Positions 18,216-26,737 of a stretch of DNA of 64,000 nucleotides are shown here, piece after piece. Under the pieces are notes generated by a model. That model ran no database searches and was not told the origin of the DNA. It was given only the letters and a program-made list of their open reading frames with translations. A program made the translations under genes and the position numbers. The DNA is from Muribaculaceae bacterium (GTDB lineage: Bacteria; Bacteroidota; Bacteroidia; Bacteroidales; Muribaculaceae). Where the stretch lies: NCBI GenBank assembly GCA_022510425.1, contig JAFLTO010000006.1, forward strand, positions 62,001-126,000, in the 5' to 3' direction. Each line of letters begins with the position of its first letter. The stretch's first letter is position 1.

Positions 18216-19289
18216 ATGAAAAAATCTATTATTTTGTTAGCTTGGTTTTCGATTTTCCTTAATATCGGAGCCCAACAAACGAAATTACTCACAGCTGAAA
18301 AACATAATGAATACGGATTGGTTTATACTTTGCCTGTCACCGCTTTTCAAGTTGAAGTGGTAGCTGTTAAAGAAGTGCAAATCGCCGGTCATTTTAGCAA
18401 ATATTCCAAATTATTCACAGCTGATTCCAAGGTGATAAGTCAGGACGCTGTCAATTGGTCTATAGAATCGGTAAAAGTTATACCTTATGGAATTCCGGAT
18501 GCAGAAAACAGATACCTTATGCAATTGAAAGCCGGTTCTACAACTTTTATTGGGGTGGCCGACGATGGTATGCTATTGTCTATTAATAAAGAGACCGAGC
18601 TTAGTTTTCCTGAGGCGTTAAACGTCACTACTATTGAAGGAACTCAGACCACCGGAAAAGAATATCTGGAATTTGTAAACGAGGATTTCACTTCAGCGCA
18701 GTCTTCGTATAAACAAGCTCAGATTCTCGCTGAAGAGTTACAGGAAATCAGGGAAGCCAAACTTTCTCTTACCAGGGGTACTGCAGAGACTATGCCCACC
18801 GACGGCCGACAGCTTGAAATTATGCTCTCTTCTCTTGATCAGCAGGAAAAGGCTTTGATGAATGCTTTCACCGGCTCTTCTTGGAAGGAAAGAGTTGTGA
18901 GAAGCTTTACATTTGTACCTGAAAAGGAAGGGAAAAGTGTCTTGTGTAGATTCAGTCTGACAGATGGTATTGTGGAAGCTGACGACTATTCCGGGGAACC
19001 TGTATATGTTTCTGTAAAAGTGGTAGAAGAAGCTCAACTTCCTGTTGACTCAAAAGGTGATGAAAAGAAAATTCCTAAGGATGCAGTTATTTACTGTATC
19101 CCGGGCACAGCTGATTTATCTCTAAATTATATGGGAACTCCACTTTTCAATAAATCTTATCAGATGAGCCAATTCGGTATGACTTTCGGTTTGAGCCCTT
19201 CAATTTTTACTGACAAAAAGGAACCATCATACGCTATCTTCGATCCCTCAACCGGTGCTTTGAAAGAACTCGGCACTTTAAAACAATGA
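18216..19289 (+). CDS. DUF4831 family exported protein
   Basis: The 357-residue protein begins with a signal peptide (MKKSIILLAWFSIFLNIGAQ) and matches the pattern of DUF4831 proteins of Bacteroidetes (YGLVYTLPVTAFQVEV early; the VIYCIPGTADLSL segment late). No function is known for this family. It probably sits in the periplasm or faces it. It lies inside the nnr-xseA unit, which gives no strong functional hint. Confidence 0.75.
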   Translation: MKKSIILLAWFSIFLNIGAQQTKLLTAEKHNEYGLVYTLPVTAFQVEVVAVKEVQIAGHFSKYSKLFTADSKVISQDAVNWSIESVKVIPYGIPDAENRYLMQLKAGSTTFIGVADDGMLLSINKETELSFPEALNVTTIEGTQTTGKEYLEFVNEDFTSAQSSYKQAQILAEELQEIREAKLSLTRGTAETMPTDGRQLEIMLSSLDQQEKALMNAFTGSSWKERVVRSFTFVPEKEGKSVLCRFSLTDGIVEADDYSGEPVYVSVKVVEEAQLPVDSKGDEKKIPKDAVIYCIPGTADLSLNYMGTPLFNKSYQMSQFGMTFGLSPSIFTDKKEPSYAIFDPSTGALKELGTLKQ

Positions 19290-19310
19290 TAGACATAAAT
19301 CTTAATACAC

Positions 19311-20708
19311 ATGTCTCCTTCTCTTTTTGAAAATGTCCCTGTCGGCATCCCGTTAAGTCAATACACCATTGCAATCAACAATACAGTGGCCAGAGCAAGG
19401 GAACTTGCAGGAGTATGGGTGATTGCAGAACTAAGCGACGTGAGATTGGCCGGGGGCCATTGTTATATGGAACTTATCGAAAAGAATGAATTCGGACAAA
19501 CTGTGGCAAAACTTAGAGCTAACATTTGGAGAACTTCTTATAACCAATTAAGACAAAAGTTTTTCAATGCTACTCAAAGGGAAATTTCAAATGGCATCAA
19601 AGCTTTGGTAAGAGGTAGTGCCACTCATCATTCCTTATATGGTTTATCTTTCAATATAATTGATATCGACCCATCTTACACGATGGGTGATATGGAAAGA
19701 ATTAGAAGAGAAATTCTTATGAAATTGCATAAGGAAGGAGTGGCTATGTTTAATAAAAGCCTTTCCTTTCCCATCGCACCCCAAAAGATTGCAGTGATAT
19801 CTGCGGAAGGGGCTGCCGGGTATGGTGATTTTATAAATCATCTATGTGCGAATTCAGAAGGTTTCGTTTTTTATCCATGTCTGTTCCCTTGTATAATGCA
19901 AGGGGAAAAGGTATCCGAATCTATTCGCCGAGCATTGCAGATTATTGAATCCACCTCACATTTATGGGATTGTGTAGCAATTGTCAGAGGAGGGGGAGCC
20001 ACTACAGATCTTAATGGATTTGATGATTATGAATTGGCCAAAGCTGTGGCAACTTGTGGTCTTCCCGTTGTGGTGGGTATAGGTCATGAACGTGACCGCA
20101 ACGTGCTCGATGATATTGCCCACACAAGCCTTAAGACTCCGACTGCTGTGGCCGGGTTCTTTATCGATAGAGCACGGACAGCCTATGATAAGGTACTGAC
20201 ACTCGCAGATCGACTCAGAATTTATTCCACCGATTTGCTCCGCGGAGAAGAAAGAAGGTTGAGCACAATCCAAGGATTCATACCTCAACTTGCCCTAAGA
20301 AAACTTGACGAAGCAAAATCTAACCTTCAGAGCATCACGGGGAAACTACCTATTCTCTCAGATGGTAGAATCGGGAAAGAGAATATTAGACTTGATGGTG
20401 TAATCTCTTTGATAGGCAATTCCACCTTAGCTCTTTTAAGTAAGGAGAATCTTAAATTGGATAATCTATCGCAAACACTCAAAAGTATATCCGGTAATCA
20501 AATCAACCAATCCTCGCAAAAAATAAACAATTTAGAGTCACTGTTAAAAGTCCTGGATCCAAAAAACACGCTGAATCGTGGATATTCTATAACAAGGTTA
20601 AATGGCAAAGCCGTGAAATCCAAGGATTCTATCCCCCCGGGTGCAATTCTTACCACAACCCTTGCCGAAGGAGAAGTCAGAAGCATGGTTATAAAAGAGA
20701 ATCCCTGA
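19311..20708 (+). CDS. xseA: Exodeoxyribonuclease VII large subunit
   Basis: The 465 residues have the N-terminal OB-fold (VWVIAELSDVRLAGGHCYMEL, about 31-51) and the central catalytic block (SAEGAAGYGDF, CVAIVRGGGATTDLNGFDDYELA, GIGHERDRNVLDDIAHTSLKTPTAVA) followed by a long coiled-coil region and the final LNRGYSITR segment. With XseB it degrades single-stranded DNA from both ends. No xseB-sized gene follows: the next 168 nt are non-coding before rpsU, so the small subunit must be elsewhere. Confidence 0.95.
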   Translation: MSPSLFENVPVGIPLSQYTIAINNTVARARELAGVWVIAELSDVRLAGGHCYMELIEKNEFGQTVAKLRANIWRTSYNQLRQKFFNATQREISNGIKALVRGSATHHSLYGLSFNIIDIDPSYTMGDMERIRREILMKLHKEGVAMFNKSLSFPIAPQKIAVISAEGAAGYGDFINHLCANSEGFVFYPCLFPCIMQGEKVSESIRRALQIIESTSHLWDCVAIVRGGGATTDLNGFDDYELAKAVATCGLPVVVGIGHERDRNVLDDIAHTSLKTPTAVAGFFIDRARTAYDKVLTLADRLRIYSTDLLRGEERRLSTIQGFIPQLALRKLDEAKSNLQSITGKLPILSDGRIGKENIRLDGVISLIGNSTLALLSKENLKLDNLSQTLKSISGNQINQSSQKINNLESLLKVLDPKNTLNRGYSITRLNGKAVKSKDSIPPGAILTTTLAEGEVRSMVIKENP

Positions 20709-20819
20709 TTCCATTATCACTCTCCCTTTTCCACTATCTCCCGGCAAGGAGCCATTTTGAGTTAAATTCATTCTCACTATAAATTCTATTATAAACTTTC
20801 AACTTTCAACTTTTTTCAA

Positions 20820-20827
20820 TAACTTTG
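20820..20827 (+). promoter_or_regulatory. -7 box of rpsU
   Basis: TAACTTTG, 49 nt before the rpsU ATG, in an AT-rich region with repeated AACTTTCAAC just upstream. Confidence 0.6.
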
Positions 20828-20876
20828 CACCACAATTTTTAATAATTCAAAAAATAATTCACGAAAAAAACTACAA

Positions 20877-21068
20877 ATGATTATCGTACAAGTTAAAGAG
20901 GGCGAAAATATTGAAAAGGCTCTTAAGAAATTCAAACGTAAGTTCGAAAGAACAGGTATCGTAAAGGAACTCCGTCGTCGTCAAGCTTTTGAAAAACCAT
21001 CGGTTACTAACCGTAAGAAAATGATCAAAGCAGCTTACGTTCAACAGCTTCGTCAGGCAGAACAATAA
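20877..21068 (+). CDS. rpsU: 30S ribosomal protein S21
   Basis: A 63-residue basic protein with the S21 pattern: MIIVQVKEGENIEKALKKFK, then RTGIVKELRRRQAFEKPS and a basic tail. It joins the 30S subunit near the mRNA exit site. In Bacteroidetes S21 is part of the anti-Shine-Dalgarno sequestration on the platform, which fits the weak SD use in this window. Its own promoter and a 3' hairpin make it a separate transcript. Confidence 0.95.
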   Translation: MIIVQVKEGENIEKALKKFKRKFERTGIVKELRRRQAFEKPSVTNRKKMIKAAYVQQLRQAEQ

Positions 21069-21130
21069 TTTCCCTGCCTTAGTCTTTAAGACATAATCAT
21101 TTAGACTTTATAATATGTCAGGAACTTCTG

Positions 21131-21170
21131 ACCGGATTTCTTATTACGAAGTCCGGTCTGATTATTTTAT
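21131..21170 (+). terminator. Terminator after rpsU
   Basis: ACCGGATTTC (21131-21140) pairs with GAAGTCCGGT (21148-21157), 10 bp with one G-T, loop of 7, then CTGATTATTTTAT. The T-run is weak. Confidence 0.65.
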
Positions 21171-21228
21171 CTGCCTCCCTATTATACTCTGAGAAAACAA
21201 GATCAAAAGACTTTCAGATCTTCCAACT

Positions 21229-22131
21229 ATGCTTCAAAGATTTCTCGACTACTTACGGTATGAACTTAACAGGGCCCCTCTCACAATAGAGGCTTATAAA
21301 CTGGACATCTCGCAATTTCAAGAATGGTTATGTCCCGAAGAATCCAGGAATGCAGACTTAAGTACCGTCACAGCTAATGATGTGAGGGCTTGGCTTGCTT
21401 CTCTGGCAAAAGCAGGTGATTCTCCTCGCACTCTGAGAAGAAAGATTATAAGCATCAGAATGTTGTTCAATTGGATGATGAAGACCGGAGAAATTAAAAT
21501 CTCTCCTATCAGAGATGTTCCTTTGCCAAAAATCTCAAAACCACTGCCCGACCTTATTAAACCGGAAGAGATTGAAAATGCATTAAAGAAATTACAGGAA
21601 GAAGATGATAACCCTTCAAACCTGATGAAATATTTAATAGTGGACATGTTTTATTCACTTGGAATACGTAGAGCAGAATTGATAAAGCTCAATGATGCGG
21701 ATATATCGTTTTCCAAAGGAGAAATAAAAGTCACAGGCAAAAGATCTAAGCAAAGGGTGATTCCGGTACCTCAAAGATTGTTGGATAAGATTAAAGACTG
21801 GCAAAATTTAAGAGACCGGGAAGAAGAAGTAACAACAAATCAAAATCCTCTGTTTATTATGAAGGGGAAGCGAATATCAGCTGATCAAGTATACAAAATT
21901 GTTAAAGAGGCTTTATTTGATTCAACTGCCAGAAAAAAGAGTCCTCATGCATTGAGACATTCATTCGCCTCGGGAATGCTAAACGGCGGAGCTGATATCG
22001 ATTCAGTAAAAGAATTTTTAGGTCATGCCTCATTAGCTACTACTCAGATATACACCCACATTTCTCTGAATGAAATAAAAAAGGCATATCAATCCGCTCA
22101 TCCTCGATCGGTGGATAATAAAAAACAATGA
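21229..22131 (+). CDS. xerC: Tyrosine recombinase XerC-like
   Basis: A 300-residue tyrosine recombinase with the N-terminal SAM-like DNA-binding domain (about 1-95) and C-terminal catalytic domain. Catalytic residues can be placed: Arg147/148 (LGIRRAEL), Lys171, His240 and Arg243 (HALRHSF), His266 (LGHASLATT) and Tyr275. The position between rpsU and hpf is the standard one for the housekeeping XerC of Bacteroidetes, so dimer resolution at dif, and not mobile-element integration, is inferred. Confidence 0.9.
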   Translation: MLQRFLDYLRYELNRAPLTIEAYKLDISQFQEWLCPEESRNADLSTVTANDVRAWLASLAKAGDSPRTLRRKIISIRMLFNWMMKTGEIKISPIRDVPLPKISKPLPDLIKPEEIENALKKLQEEDDNPSNLMKYLIVDMFYSLGIRRAELIKLNDADISFSKGEIKVTGKRSKQRVIPVPQRLLDKIKDWQNLRDREEEVTTNQNPLFIMKGKRISADQVYKIVKEALFDSTARKKSPHALRHSFASGMLNGGADIDSVKEFLGHASLATTQIYTHISLNEIKKAYQSAHPRSVDNKKQ

Positions 22132-22237
22132 TTCCTCAACATTTTACACAATATTTTTGTTATACTAATATTAAGGCAGTAATTGCCAATTAGTGAGACA
22201 GAAGATTTCTGAATACCTAACCCAAAACCCAATCACT

Positions 22238-22531
22238 ATGGAAACAAATATCAAAGCAGTTCATTTCGATATTTCGGAAAAACTTGTAGACTTCCTCAAT
22301 AAGAAAATAGAAAAGATTTCAAGACGTAACGAAGCTGTTCAAAGAGTTGACGTGGTTTTAACCTTGGTTAAACCTGAAACCGCAATGAACAAAGAAGCAG
22401 GGGTGAAACTTGTGATTCCGGGTCATGGAGATCTGTTCGCTTCAAAGACTGCCGACACGTTTGAAGAAGCTTTTGATCTGGCAGTTGACGCATTGAAACC
22501 ACAACTTGAAAAAATCAAGGATAAAAAATAA
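22238..22531 (+). CDS. hpf: Ribosome hibernation promoting factor (HPF/RaiA family, short)
   Basis: Starting at the ATG at 22238 gives 97 residues beginning METNIKAVHFD, which aligns with the usual beginning of short HPF. An upstream ATG at 22193 would add 15 atypical residues and is not preferred. Conserved parts include VKPETAMNKEAGVKL and the KTADTFEEAFDLAVDAL helix. HPF binds the 30S decoding region in stationary phase. The last base of its TAA is the first base of the mltG ATG, so the two are translationally coupled. Confidence 0.9.
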   Translation: METNIKAVHFDISEKLVDFLNKKIEKISRRNEAVQRVDVVLTLVKPETAMNKEAGVKLVIPGHGDLFASKTADTFEEAFDLAVDALKPQLEKIKDKK

Positions 22532-23616
22532 TGGCAAAACAGAAAACTAAAAATAAAAAGAATGGCGCCACGGAGAATGTCAATGTTGGCGCCATTCTTC
22601 TTAAGAAATGGTGGATCACAGCTCTGGTGATTATCTTCATTTTGGGAGGTATTATACTGCTTTATATATTCCTTCCGGCAGTGGCCAATAAATCCGAGAG
22701 CCGACAGTTGATAAAAATTCCGGCAAATGCCACTACAGAGATGGTAAGAGATTCTCTGGCCAAATACTATGGTGATAAATATGCCGAAAAAGTGGTATTA
22801 GTATCTAAACTGAGAAACACAGATTATAGCAGGCGGCATGGAGCATATATGGTGGATAGCGGTTTGTCTCCTTTAAAAACCGAACGTTTATTGAGTTCAG
22901 GTGCTCAGCATCCTGTGGTCCTGGTCATTAATAATGCCAGAGGAGTGGATATTCTTTCTCAGAAACTTTCAAAAAATCTTGATTTCACTGCGGATTCCTT
23001 GATAGCGCAACTTAGAGAACCGGAAATTTTAGCTCCCTACGATCTTAATAGTGATCAAGCTCTGGCACTTTTCATTGACGATTCTTATCAAGTATATTGG
23101 AATGCTTCACCAAAAACAGTGGTAGAAAAGATCGGTGCCAATTATAAAAAAATATGGAACCAGGAACGCCTCAATAAAGCCAAGGCTTTGGGTTTGACTC
23201 CCGCTGAAGTTATCACCTTGGCTTCTATTGTGGATGAAGAGACAAATAAAGCGGATGAAAAACCAATGGTGGCTCGACTTTATTTAAACCGAATTAAAAA
23301 GGGGATGAAACTGCAAGCCGATCCTACTGTTAAATTTGCATTAGGTGATTTCTCTCTTAAAAGAATTCGAGGTGAACATCTTAAAGTGGATTCACCTTAT
23401 AACACCTATCAAGTGGCGGGATTGCCTCCAGGACCTATACGGACTGTGACAGTGAATGACATCGATGCAGTGTTGAATTCTCCGGCCCATGATTATATCT
23501 ATATGTGCGCTAAAGATGATTTTTCAGGATATCATAATTTTGCTAAAGATTATAACACGCACATGCAGAATGCCAGGAAATATCAGAAAGCTCTGAATCG
23601 CCGAGGCATAGTTTAA
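22531..23616 (+). CDS. mltG: Endolytic murein transglycosylase MltG (YceG-like)
   Basis: The 361-residue protein has one N-terminal membrane helix (about 27-49) and a periplasmic YceG domain. The catalytic motif ASIVDEET is at 231-238 (the invariant Glu is probably E237), followed by LQADPTVKFALG and SPYNTYQVAGLPPGPI, both hallmark blocks. It cuts new glycan strands and is thought to terminate their growth. The 1-nt overlap with hpf links a stationary-phase ribosome factor with a wall enzyme on one message. Confidence 0.92.
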   Translation: MAKQKTKNKKNGATENVNVGAILLKKWWITALVIIFILGGIILLYIFLPAVANKSESRQLIKIPANATTEMVRDSLAKYYGDKYAEKVVLVSKLRNTDYSRRHGAYMVDSGLSPLKTERLLSSGAQHPVVLVINNARGVDILSQKLSKNLDFTADSLIAQLREPEILAPYDLNSDQALALFIDDSYQVYWNASPKTVVEKIGANYKKIWNQERLNKAKALGLTPAEVITLASIVDEETNKADEKPMVARLYLNRIKKGMKLQADPTVKFALGDFSLKRIRGEHLKVDSPYNTYQVAGLPPGPIRTVTVNDIDAVLNSPAHDYIYMCAKDDFSGYHNFAKDYNTHMQNARKYQKALNRRGIV

Positions 23617-23658
23617 TCTATTAAACCCATAACCTTTAAAACCTTAACCCTTAAAATT

Positions 23659-23865
23659 ATGCGACTACTTAACCAATATTCCAACGAAGCTGAAGCCTAT
23701 ATCGACAAGGGATTTCTTGAAAGTAACGGCATTGAATGTGAAGTGATTTCAAATGCGATGTCTGAAATTTTCCCGGCCCCGGGTGCCGGCAACGGTTCCA
23801 TAGATCTTTATGTACCGGATTCCGAATATGAAAAAGCTTCTGAATTGCTCTTTCGCAGAAAATAA
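23659..23865 (+). CDS. DUF2007 domain protein (putative signal-transducing protein)
   Basis: A 68-residue protein with the DUF2007 outline: a strand, an 'EAYIDKGFLESNGIECEV' helix-strand unit, a central loop and a final LYVPDSEYEKASELL segment. The family is named for a PII-like fold guess only; function is unknown. It starts 42 nt after mltG. Confidence 0.8.
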   Translation: MRLLNQYSNEAEAYIDKGFLESNGIECEVISNAMSEIFPAPGAGNGSIDLYVPDSEYEKASELLFRRK

Positions 23866-23881
23866 TTTCACAATTAATATG

Positions 23882-23889
23882 TAATTTTG
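23882..23889 (+). promoter_or_regulatory. -7 box of the DUF4421 gene
   Basis: TAATTTTG lies 7 nt before the ATG at 23897, again predicting a very short or absent leader. Confidence 0.5.
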
Positions 23890-23896
23890 CATCTTG

Positions 23897-25174
23897 ATGA
23901 AGATGCATCTTTTAAAAATACTGACACTGACAATTCTGTGGCTTATTCCATCTTTAGCACTCAATGCGCAAGACAGGAATCAGAGAATTGAAGAACAGTT
24001 GGACAGTGCTTCGTTGCAGGAGAGCATTGACGCCTCACATATCGTGACAGATGTGGAGCATTATGGTTTAGACCTTCTTAATGGTTTTAAACCGGACACG
24101 CTTACCACTCACGCTTCTTTGCCGCCTTCCGATGCACAGATCCGGCCATTGCCCTATTCCAGAGAGCAAAGATGGTGGTGGAATCTTTTCAAGCAAGGCA
24201 AACTTGCCATGAATGATACAACTGTGATTTGGCCTAAGTTTTTGAAATTCTGCGTAGATGTCTACAATTGGGGAGACAAGACTTTCAATTCCTATGACCC
24301 CGAATATGTGATTGGCACCGGTAAAAGATGGAAAGTGAGGTTGATGAGCGATAATTGGCTTGACACCTATGCTATGCGACTACCTCAAGGTATAAACACA
24401 AATATGAGCAGTGACGTATATGCAAATTTAGGTGCTTATATACAATATATGGCTGTTAGTGTGGGCTCCTCTTACGATATTGAGAAACTTTTCAACAAAA
24501 AAGAGCCCTCACATAAAAAATATGAATTCGGATTCGTGTGTGCCCTCTTTAACGCAGAACTTTATTATCATGAGAACCGTGGAGGCGTTAATATAAGAAA
24601 ATTCGGAGACTTAAACGACGGTAAACTTATAAAAGAATATTTCCCTGGTGTGAGTATGTACACACTTGGTTTTGACGCCTATTATTTCTTCAATAATAAA
24701 AAATATTCCCAAGGGGCGGCCTATAATTTTGCTAAATATCAGTTGAAAAGTCAAGGGTCCTTTATCTTAGGTCTATCTATCACTAATCAGAAACTTACTT
24801 TCGACTTCAGCATGTTGCCCGACAACTTGAAAGAAAAACTGCCCGAAGCCGATATCACCAATTATTATTTTCATTATAATTCTTATGCAATAATGGGTGG
24901 TTATGGCTATAACTGGGTGCTTGCTCCAAAGTTATTGTTCAATGTAACTGTGTTACCTTCTGTTGGTTTCAGCCATTACTATGAAGATTCACTGGAGGGT
25001 AATAAATATTTGATTTCACTTAATATTCAAGGAAAATTATCTTTAACCTATAATCTTGGAAACTATTATTTTGGATTGATGGGTAATGTAAAAGGCCATT
25101 ATTACAAACAGGGACAAATGTCGTTGTTCAGTTCAATCGAAAACTTTTCCGCTTATGTCGGTTTAAGGTTTTAA
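23897..25174 (+). CDS. DUF4421 family outer-membrane-type protein
   Basis: From the ATG at 23897 the product is 425 residues with a signal peptide (MKMHLLKILTLTILWLIPSLALNAQ). The C-terminal two thirds show regular beta strands with aromatic girdles and a final aromatic-ended strand (YVGLRF), which suggests an outer-membrane barrel. The sequence matches DUF4421 of Bacteroidetes; function is unknown. A second in-frame ATG at 23903 would also keep the signal peptide. No clear neighbour relation. Confidence 0.75.
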   Translation: MKMHLLKILTLTILWLIPSLALNAQDRNQRIEEQLDSASLQESIDASHIVTDVEHYGLDLLNGFKPDTLTTHASLPPSDAQIRPLPYSREQRWWWNLFKQGKLAMNDTTVIWPKFLKFCVDVYNWGDKTFNSYDPEYVIGTGKRWKVRLMSDNWLDTYAMRLPQGINTNMSSDVYANLGAYIQYMAVSVGSSYDIEKLFNKKEPSHKKYEFGFVCALFNAELYYHENRGGVNIRKFGDLNDGKLIKEYFPGVSMYTLGFDAYYFFNNKKYSQGAAYNFAKYQLKSQGSFILGLSITNQKLTFDFSMLPDNLKEKLPEADITNYYFHYNSYAIMGGYGYNWVLAPKLLFNVTVLPSVGFSHYYEDSLEGNKYLISLNIQGKLSLTYNLGNYYFGLMGNVKGHYYKQGQMSLFSSIENFSAYVGLRF

Positions 25175-25241
25175 TAATAAGGGTAAGACTTCTGTACCAT
25201 TATTCTATAAATCTGCCTTTCCTTTTTATTAACACAATTAT

Positions 25242-25745
25242 ATGAAAAAATACTTTTTGATATTTTCTATATTTCTGCTTTTGTTAACCTCATGTAAACC
25301 CACGGAAAAAGGATATAAAGCTGCCTATGATGCTGCTTTAGGCAAGAGGGAATCAGTGAATACCGATATAGATGTAAATTTGCCGGAAGGTGCCATCCAA
25401 GACTTTGACGGTGCTCAGCTTAAGGAAATAAATGGTGTAAAAGTATATGTGTTGAATCAACGCATAAGACCGGTGGAAGAAGGGATGAGGCTGCCGGGTT
25501 CATATAATGTAGCTGTGGGAACTTATAAGATGATAACTAATTGCAACTCCCAATGCAAAGCACTTGAGACAGAAGGCTATAATTCTTTTGCCGTGAAGGG
25601 TGCCGACGACATGTATTTTACTATAGCCGGTTCGTTTGAATCAATTGATGAAGCAATAAAATTCTACCAAGAATATAAATCGGTTAAAGATAGAGTTTAT
25701 GTAGGGCTCCCCCATTCACCTATCATAATCTATTCCCCGAAATAA
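25242..25745 (+). CDS. SPOR-domain lipoprotein
   Basis: A 167-residue lipoprotein (signal MKKYFLIFSIFLLLLTSC, Cys18). The second half (about 85-155: YNVAVGTYK, QCKALETEGYNSFAV, YFTIAGSFESIDEAIKFYQEY) has the strand-helix-strand repeats of a SPOR peptidoglycan-binding domain. Such proteins gather at denuded glycan at division sites. It lies 1.6 kb after mltG, another wall gene. Confidence 0.75.
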   Translation: MKKYFLIFSIFLLLLTSCKPTEKGYKAAYDAALGKRESVNTDIDVNLPEGAIQDFDGAQLKEINGVKVYVLNQRIRPVEEGMRLPGSYNVAVGTYKMITNCNSQCKALETEGYNSFAVKGADDMYFTIAGSFESIDEAIKFYQEYKSVKDRVYVGLPHSPIIIYSPK

Positions 25746-25788
25746 CTATCAATTTTCATAACCGTTTTCAACTTTTTGATTCACTTCT

Positions 25789-25818
25789 TTGCACATTAAA
25801 GAAATTTCTTTAAATTTG
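25789..25818 (+). promoter_or_regulatory. Promoter of tRNA-Ser(TGA)
   Basis: TTTG at 25789-25792, an 18-nt spacer and TAAATTTG at 25811-25818, 47 nt before the tRNA. Confidence 0.7.
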
Positions 25819-25865
25819 CAGTGCTTAAACAAGCGCTTTATGCACTTGAATGAATAAGCGACCCG

Positions 25866-25950
25866 GGAGAGATGGCAGAGTGGTCGATTGCGGCGGTCTT
25901 GAAAACCGTTGAGGGTAACACCTCCGGGGGTTCGAATCCCTCTCTCTCCG
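25866..25950 (+). tRNA. tRNA-Ser (anticodon TGA)
   Basis: Class II tRNA: acceptor GGAGAGA/TCTCTCC, discriminator G, anticodon loop CTTGAAA with TGA at 25900-25902, long variable arm and T loop TTCGAAT. Reads UCA and related UCN codons. CCA is not encoded. Confidence 0.97.
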
Positions 25951-25975
25951 CTATAAAAATTTATTTTTTAATAAT

Positions 25976-26006
25976 AACCCATGCCTTGCATGGGTTAGAT
26001 TTTTTA
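25976..26006 (+). terminator. Intrinsic terminator after tRNA-Ser(TGA)
   Basis: AACCCATGC (25976-25984), loop CTT, GCATGGGTT (25988-25996), a perfect 9-bp stem, then AGATTTTTT. Confidence 0.9.
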
Positions 26007-26065
26007 TAAGGGTTCTGCGAGACACAATCCCTTTTGACCAATTACTAATTAAACAACCAGTTATT

Positions 26066-26227
26066 AAGATTACGCATCTTGCGGCTGCCGGATTAGGAGT
26101 AACGAACTCCGGAATTTCAATTTCTAATGGTTTTAAATCTTAATTCACAACTATATAGACTAATATCTTTGGAAGATTTATTAGACCGTTGGCATAGAGC
26201 CTAATGTATGAGTGAGACTGTAATCTT
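26066..26227. ncRNA. Candidate structured RNA, family unknown
   Basis: AAGATTAC (26066-26073) is complementary to GTAATCTT (26220-26227) and would close a 162-nt domain. Inside it are a hairpin 26160-26184 (CTAATA-TCTT/AAGA-TATTAG with a 2-nt bulge) and a hairpin around GGAGT/ACTCC (26096-26110) with flanking CCGG pairs. Strand and transcription are not established; no consensus promoter is clear on either side. It could equally be decayed mobile DNA. Confidence 0.25.
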
Positions 26228-26281
26228 CTTTCCCCGATTTGGAATATAAAAGTACAATTTTTTAATTTTATTTGACCACAT

Positions 26282-26331
26282 TCCCTTTGGAAGGGATAAA
26301 ATTAATAGAATCTTTCCCTTTTGAAGGGAAA
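26282..26331. repeat. Two related short inverted repeats
   Basis: TCCCTT-TGG-AAGGGA (26282-26296) and TTTCCCTT-TTG-AAGGGAAA (26313-26331) are near-copies spaced 31 nt apart. They lie just past the toxin stop and may serve as mRNA 3' ends of the toxin-antitoxin transcript, though no T-run follows. Confidence 0.6.
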
Positions 26332-26368
26332 TTTGGACGGAGTCTCTGACTTATGCTGTTTCAGTTTC

Positions 26369-26737
26369 TTAAATATCTTGTCCATTATTTTCTACCTGAT
26401 CATCATTAGCAAATAGATTCATTTCTGAAACAAGAGATTTTATAACTGATAAGACTACATTATCATTTTCTGACTTATCATAAATATAAAGGAGATACAG
26501 ATTCCCGTTCCTTTCAACCATATCAAGAGTGATCACTCGGCTACCACCTGACTTTCCTTTTCCTTTTGAAAAAATTGCCATTCGTACTTTACGATAACCT
26601 TCTCCCAAATCTATACCCATCTTAGGATTAGCTGTCAATTCTTGGATTAACTCTTTATAATCGTCATTGAAGCTTTTGTATTTCTTTGCCAATGGTTTGG
26701 CGCTCTTTAAAAAAGGGAGGGTTGCTATAATTTCCAT
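26369..26737 (-). CDS. RelE/ParE-like toxin of a type II toxin-antitoxin pair
   Basis: A 122-residue protein with the RelE-like pattern: N-terminal FLKSAKPLAKKYKSFNDDYKELIQEL helices, then GEGYRKVRMAI, SGGSRVITL and the LYLLYIYDKSEND strand. RelE toxins cut mRNA on the ribosome; others of the fold target gyrase, and the target here is not known. Its ATG shares one base with the antitoxin stop (TGATG), typical coupling. The C-terminal 20 residues (acidic, Asn-rich) extend past the core. Confidence 0.8.
   Translation of the reverse strand: MEIIATLPFLKSAKPLAKKYKSFNDDYKELIQELTANPKMGIDLGEGYRKVRMAIFSKGKGKSGGSRVITLDMVERNGNLYLLYIYDKSENDNVVLSVIKSLVSEMNLFANDDQVENNGQDI

Larger units (their letters stand above)
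25951..26368. other. 418-nt non-coding stretch between tRNA-Ser and the toxin gene
   Basis: No convincing reading frame. It holds the tRNA terminator (25976), then a GC-richer core of about 160 nt with several possible RNA pairings (described separately), then AT-rich DNA and two related hairpins at 26282-26331 just beyond the toxin stop. No known RNA family is recognised. Confidence 0.7.

Noticed and set aside
21229-22131. Mobile-element integrase
   Set aside because: The recombinase sits in the conserved rpsU-xerC-hpf neighbourhood and has no adjacent att or cargo genes, so chromosomal XerC is more likely.
22193-22237. Upstream ATG extending hpf by 15 residues
   Set aside because: The extra residues do not fit the family start; METNIKAVHFD at 22238 aligns with known short HPF proteins.
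26066-26227. 6S RNA, tmRNA or RNase P RNA
   Set aside because: None of the conserved primary motifs of these RNAs could be found on either strand; kept only as an unassigned candidate.
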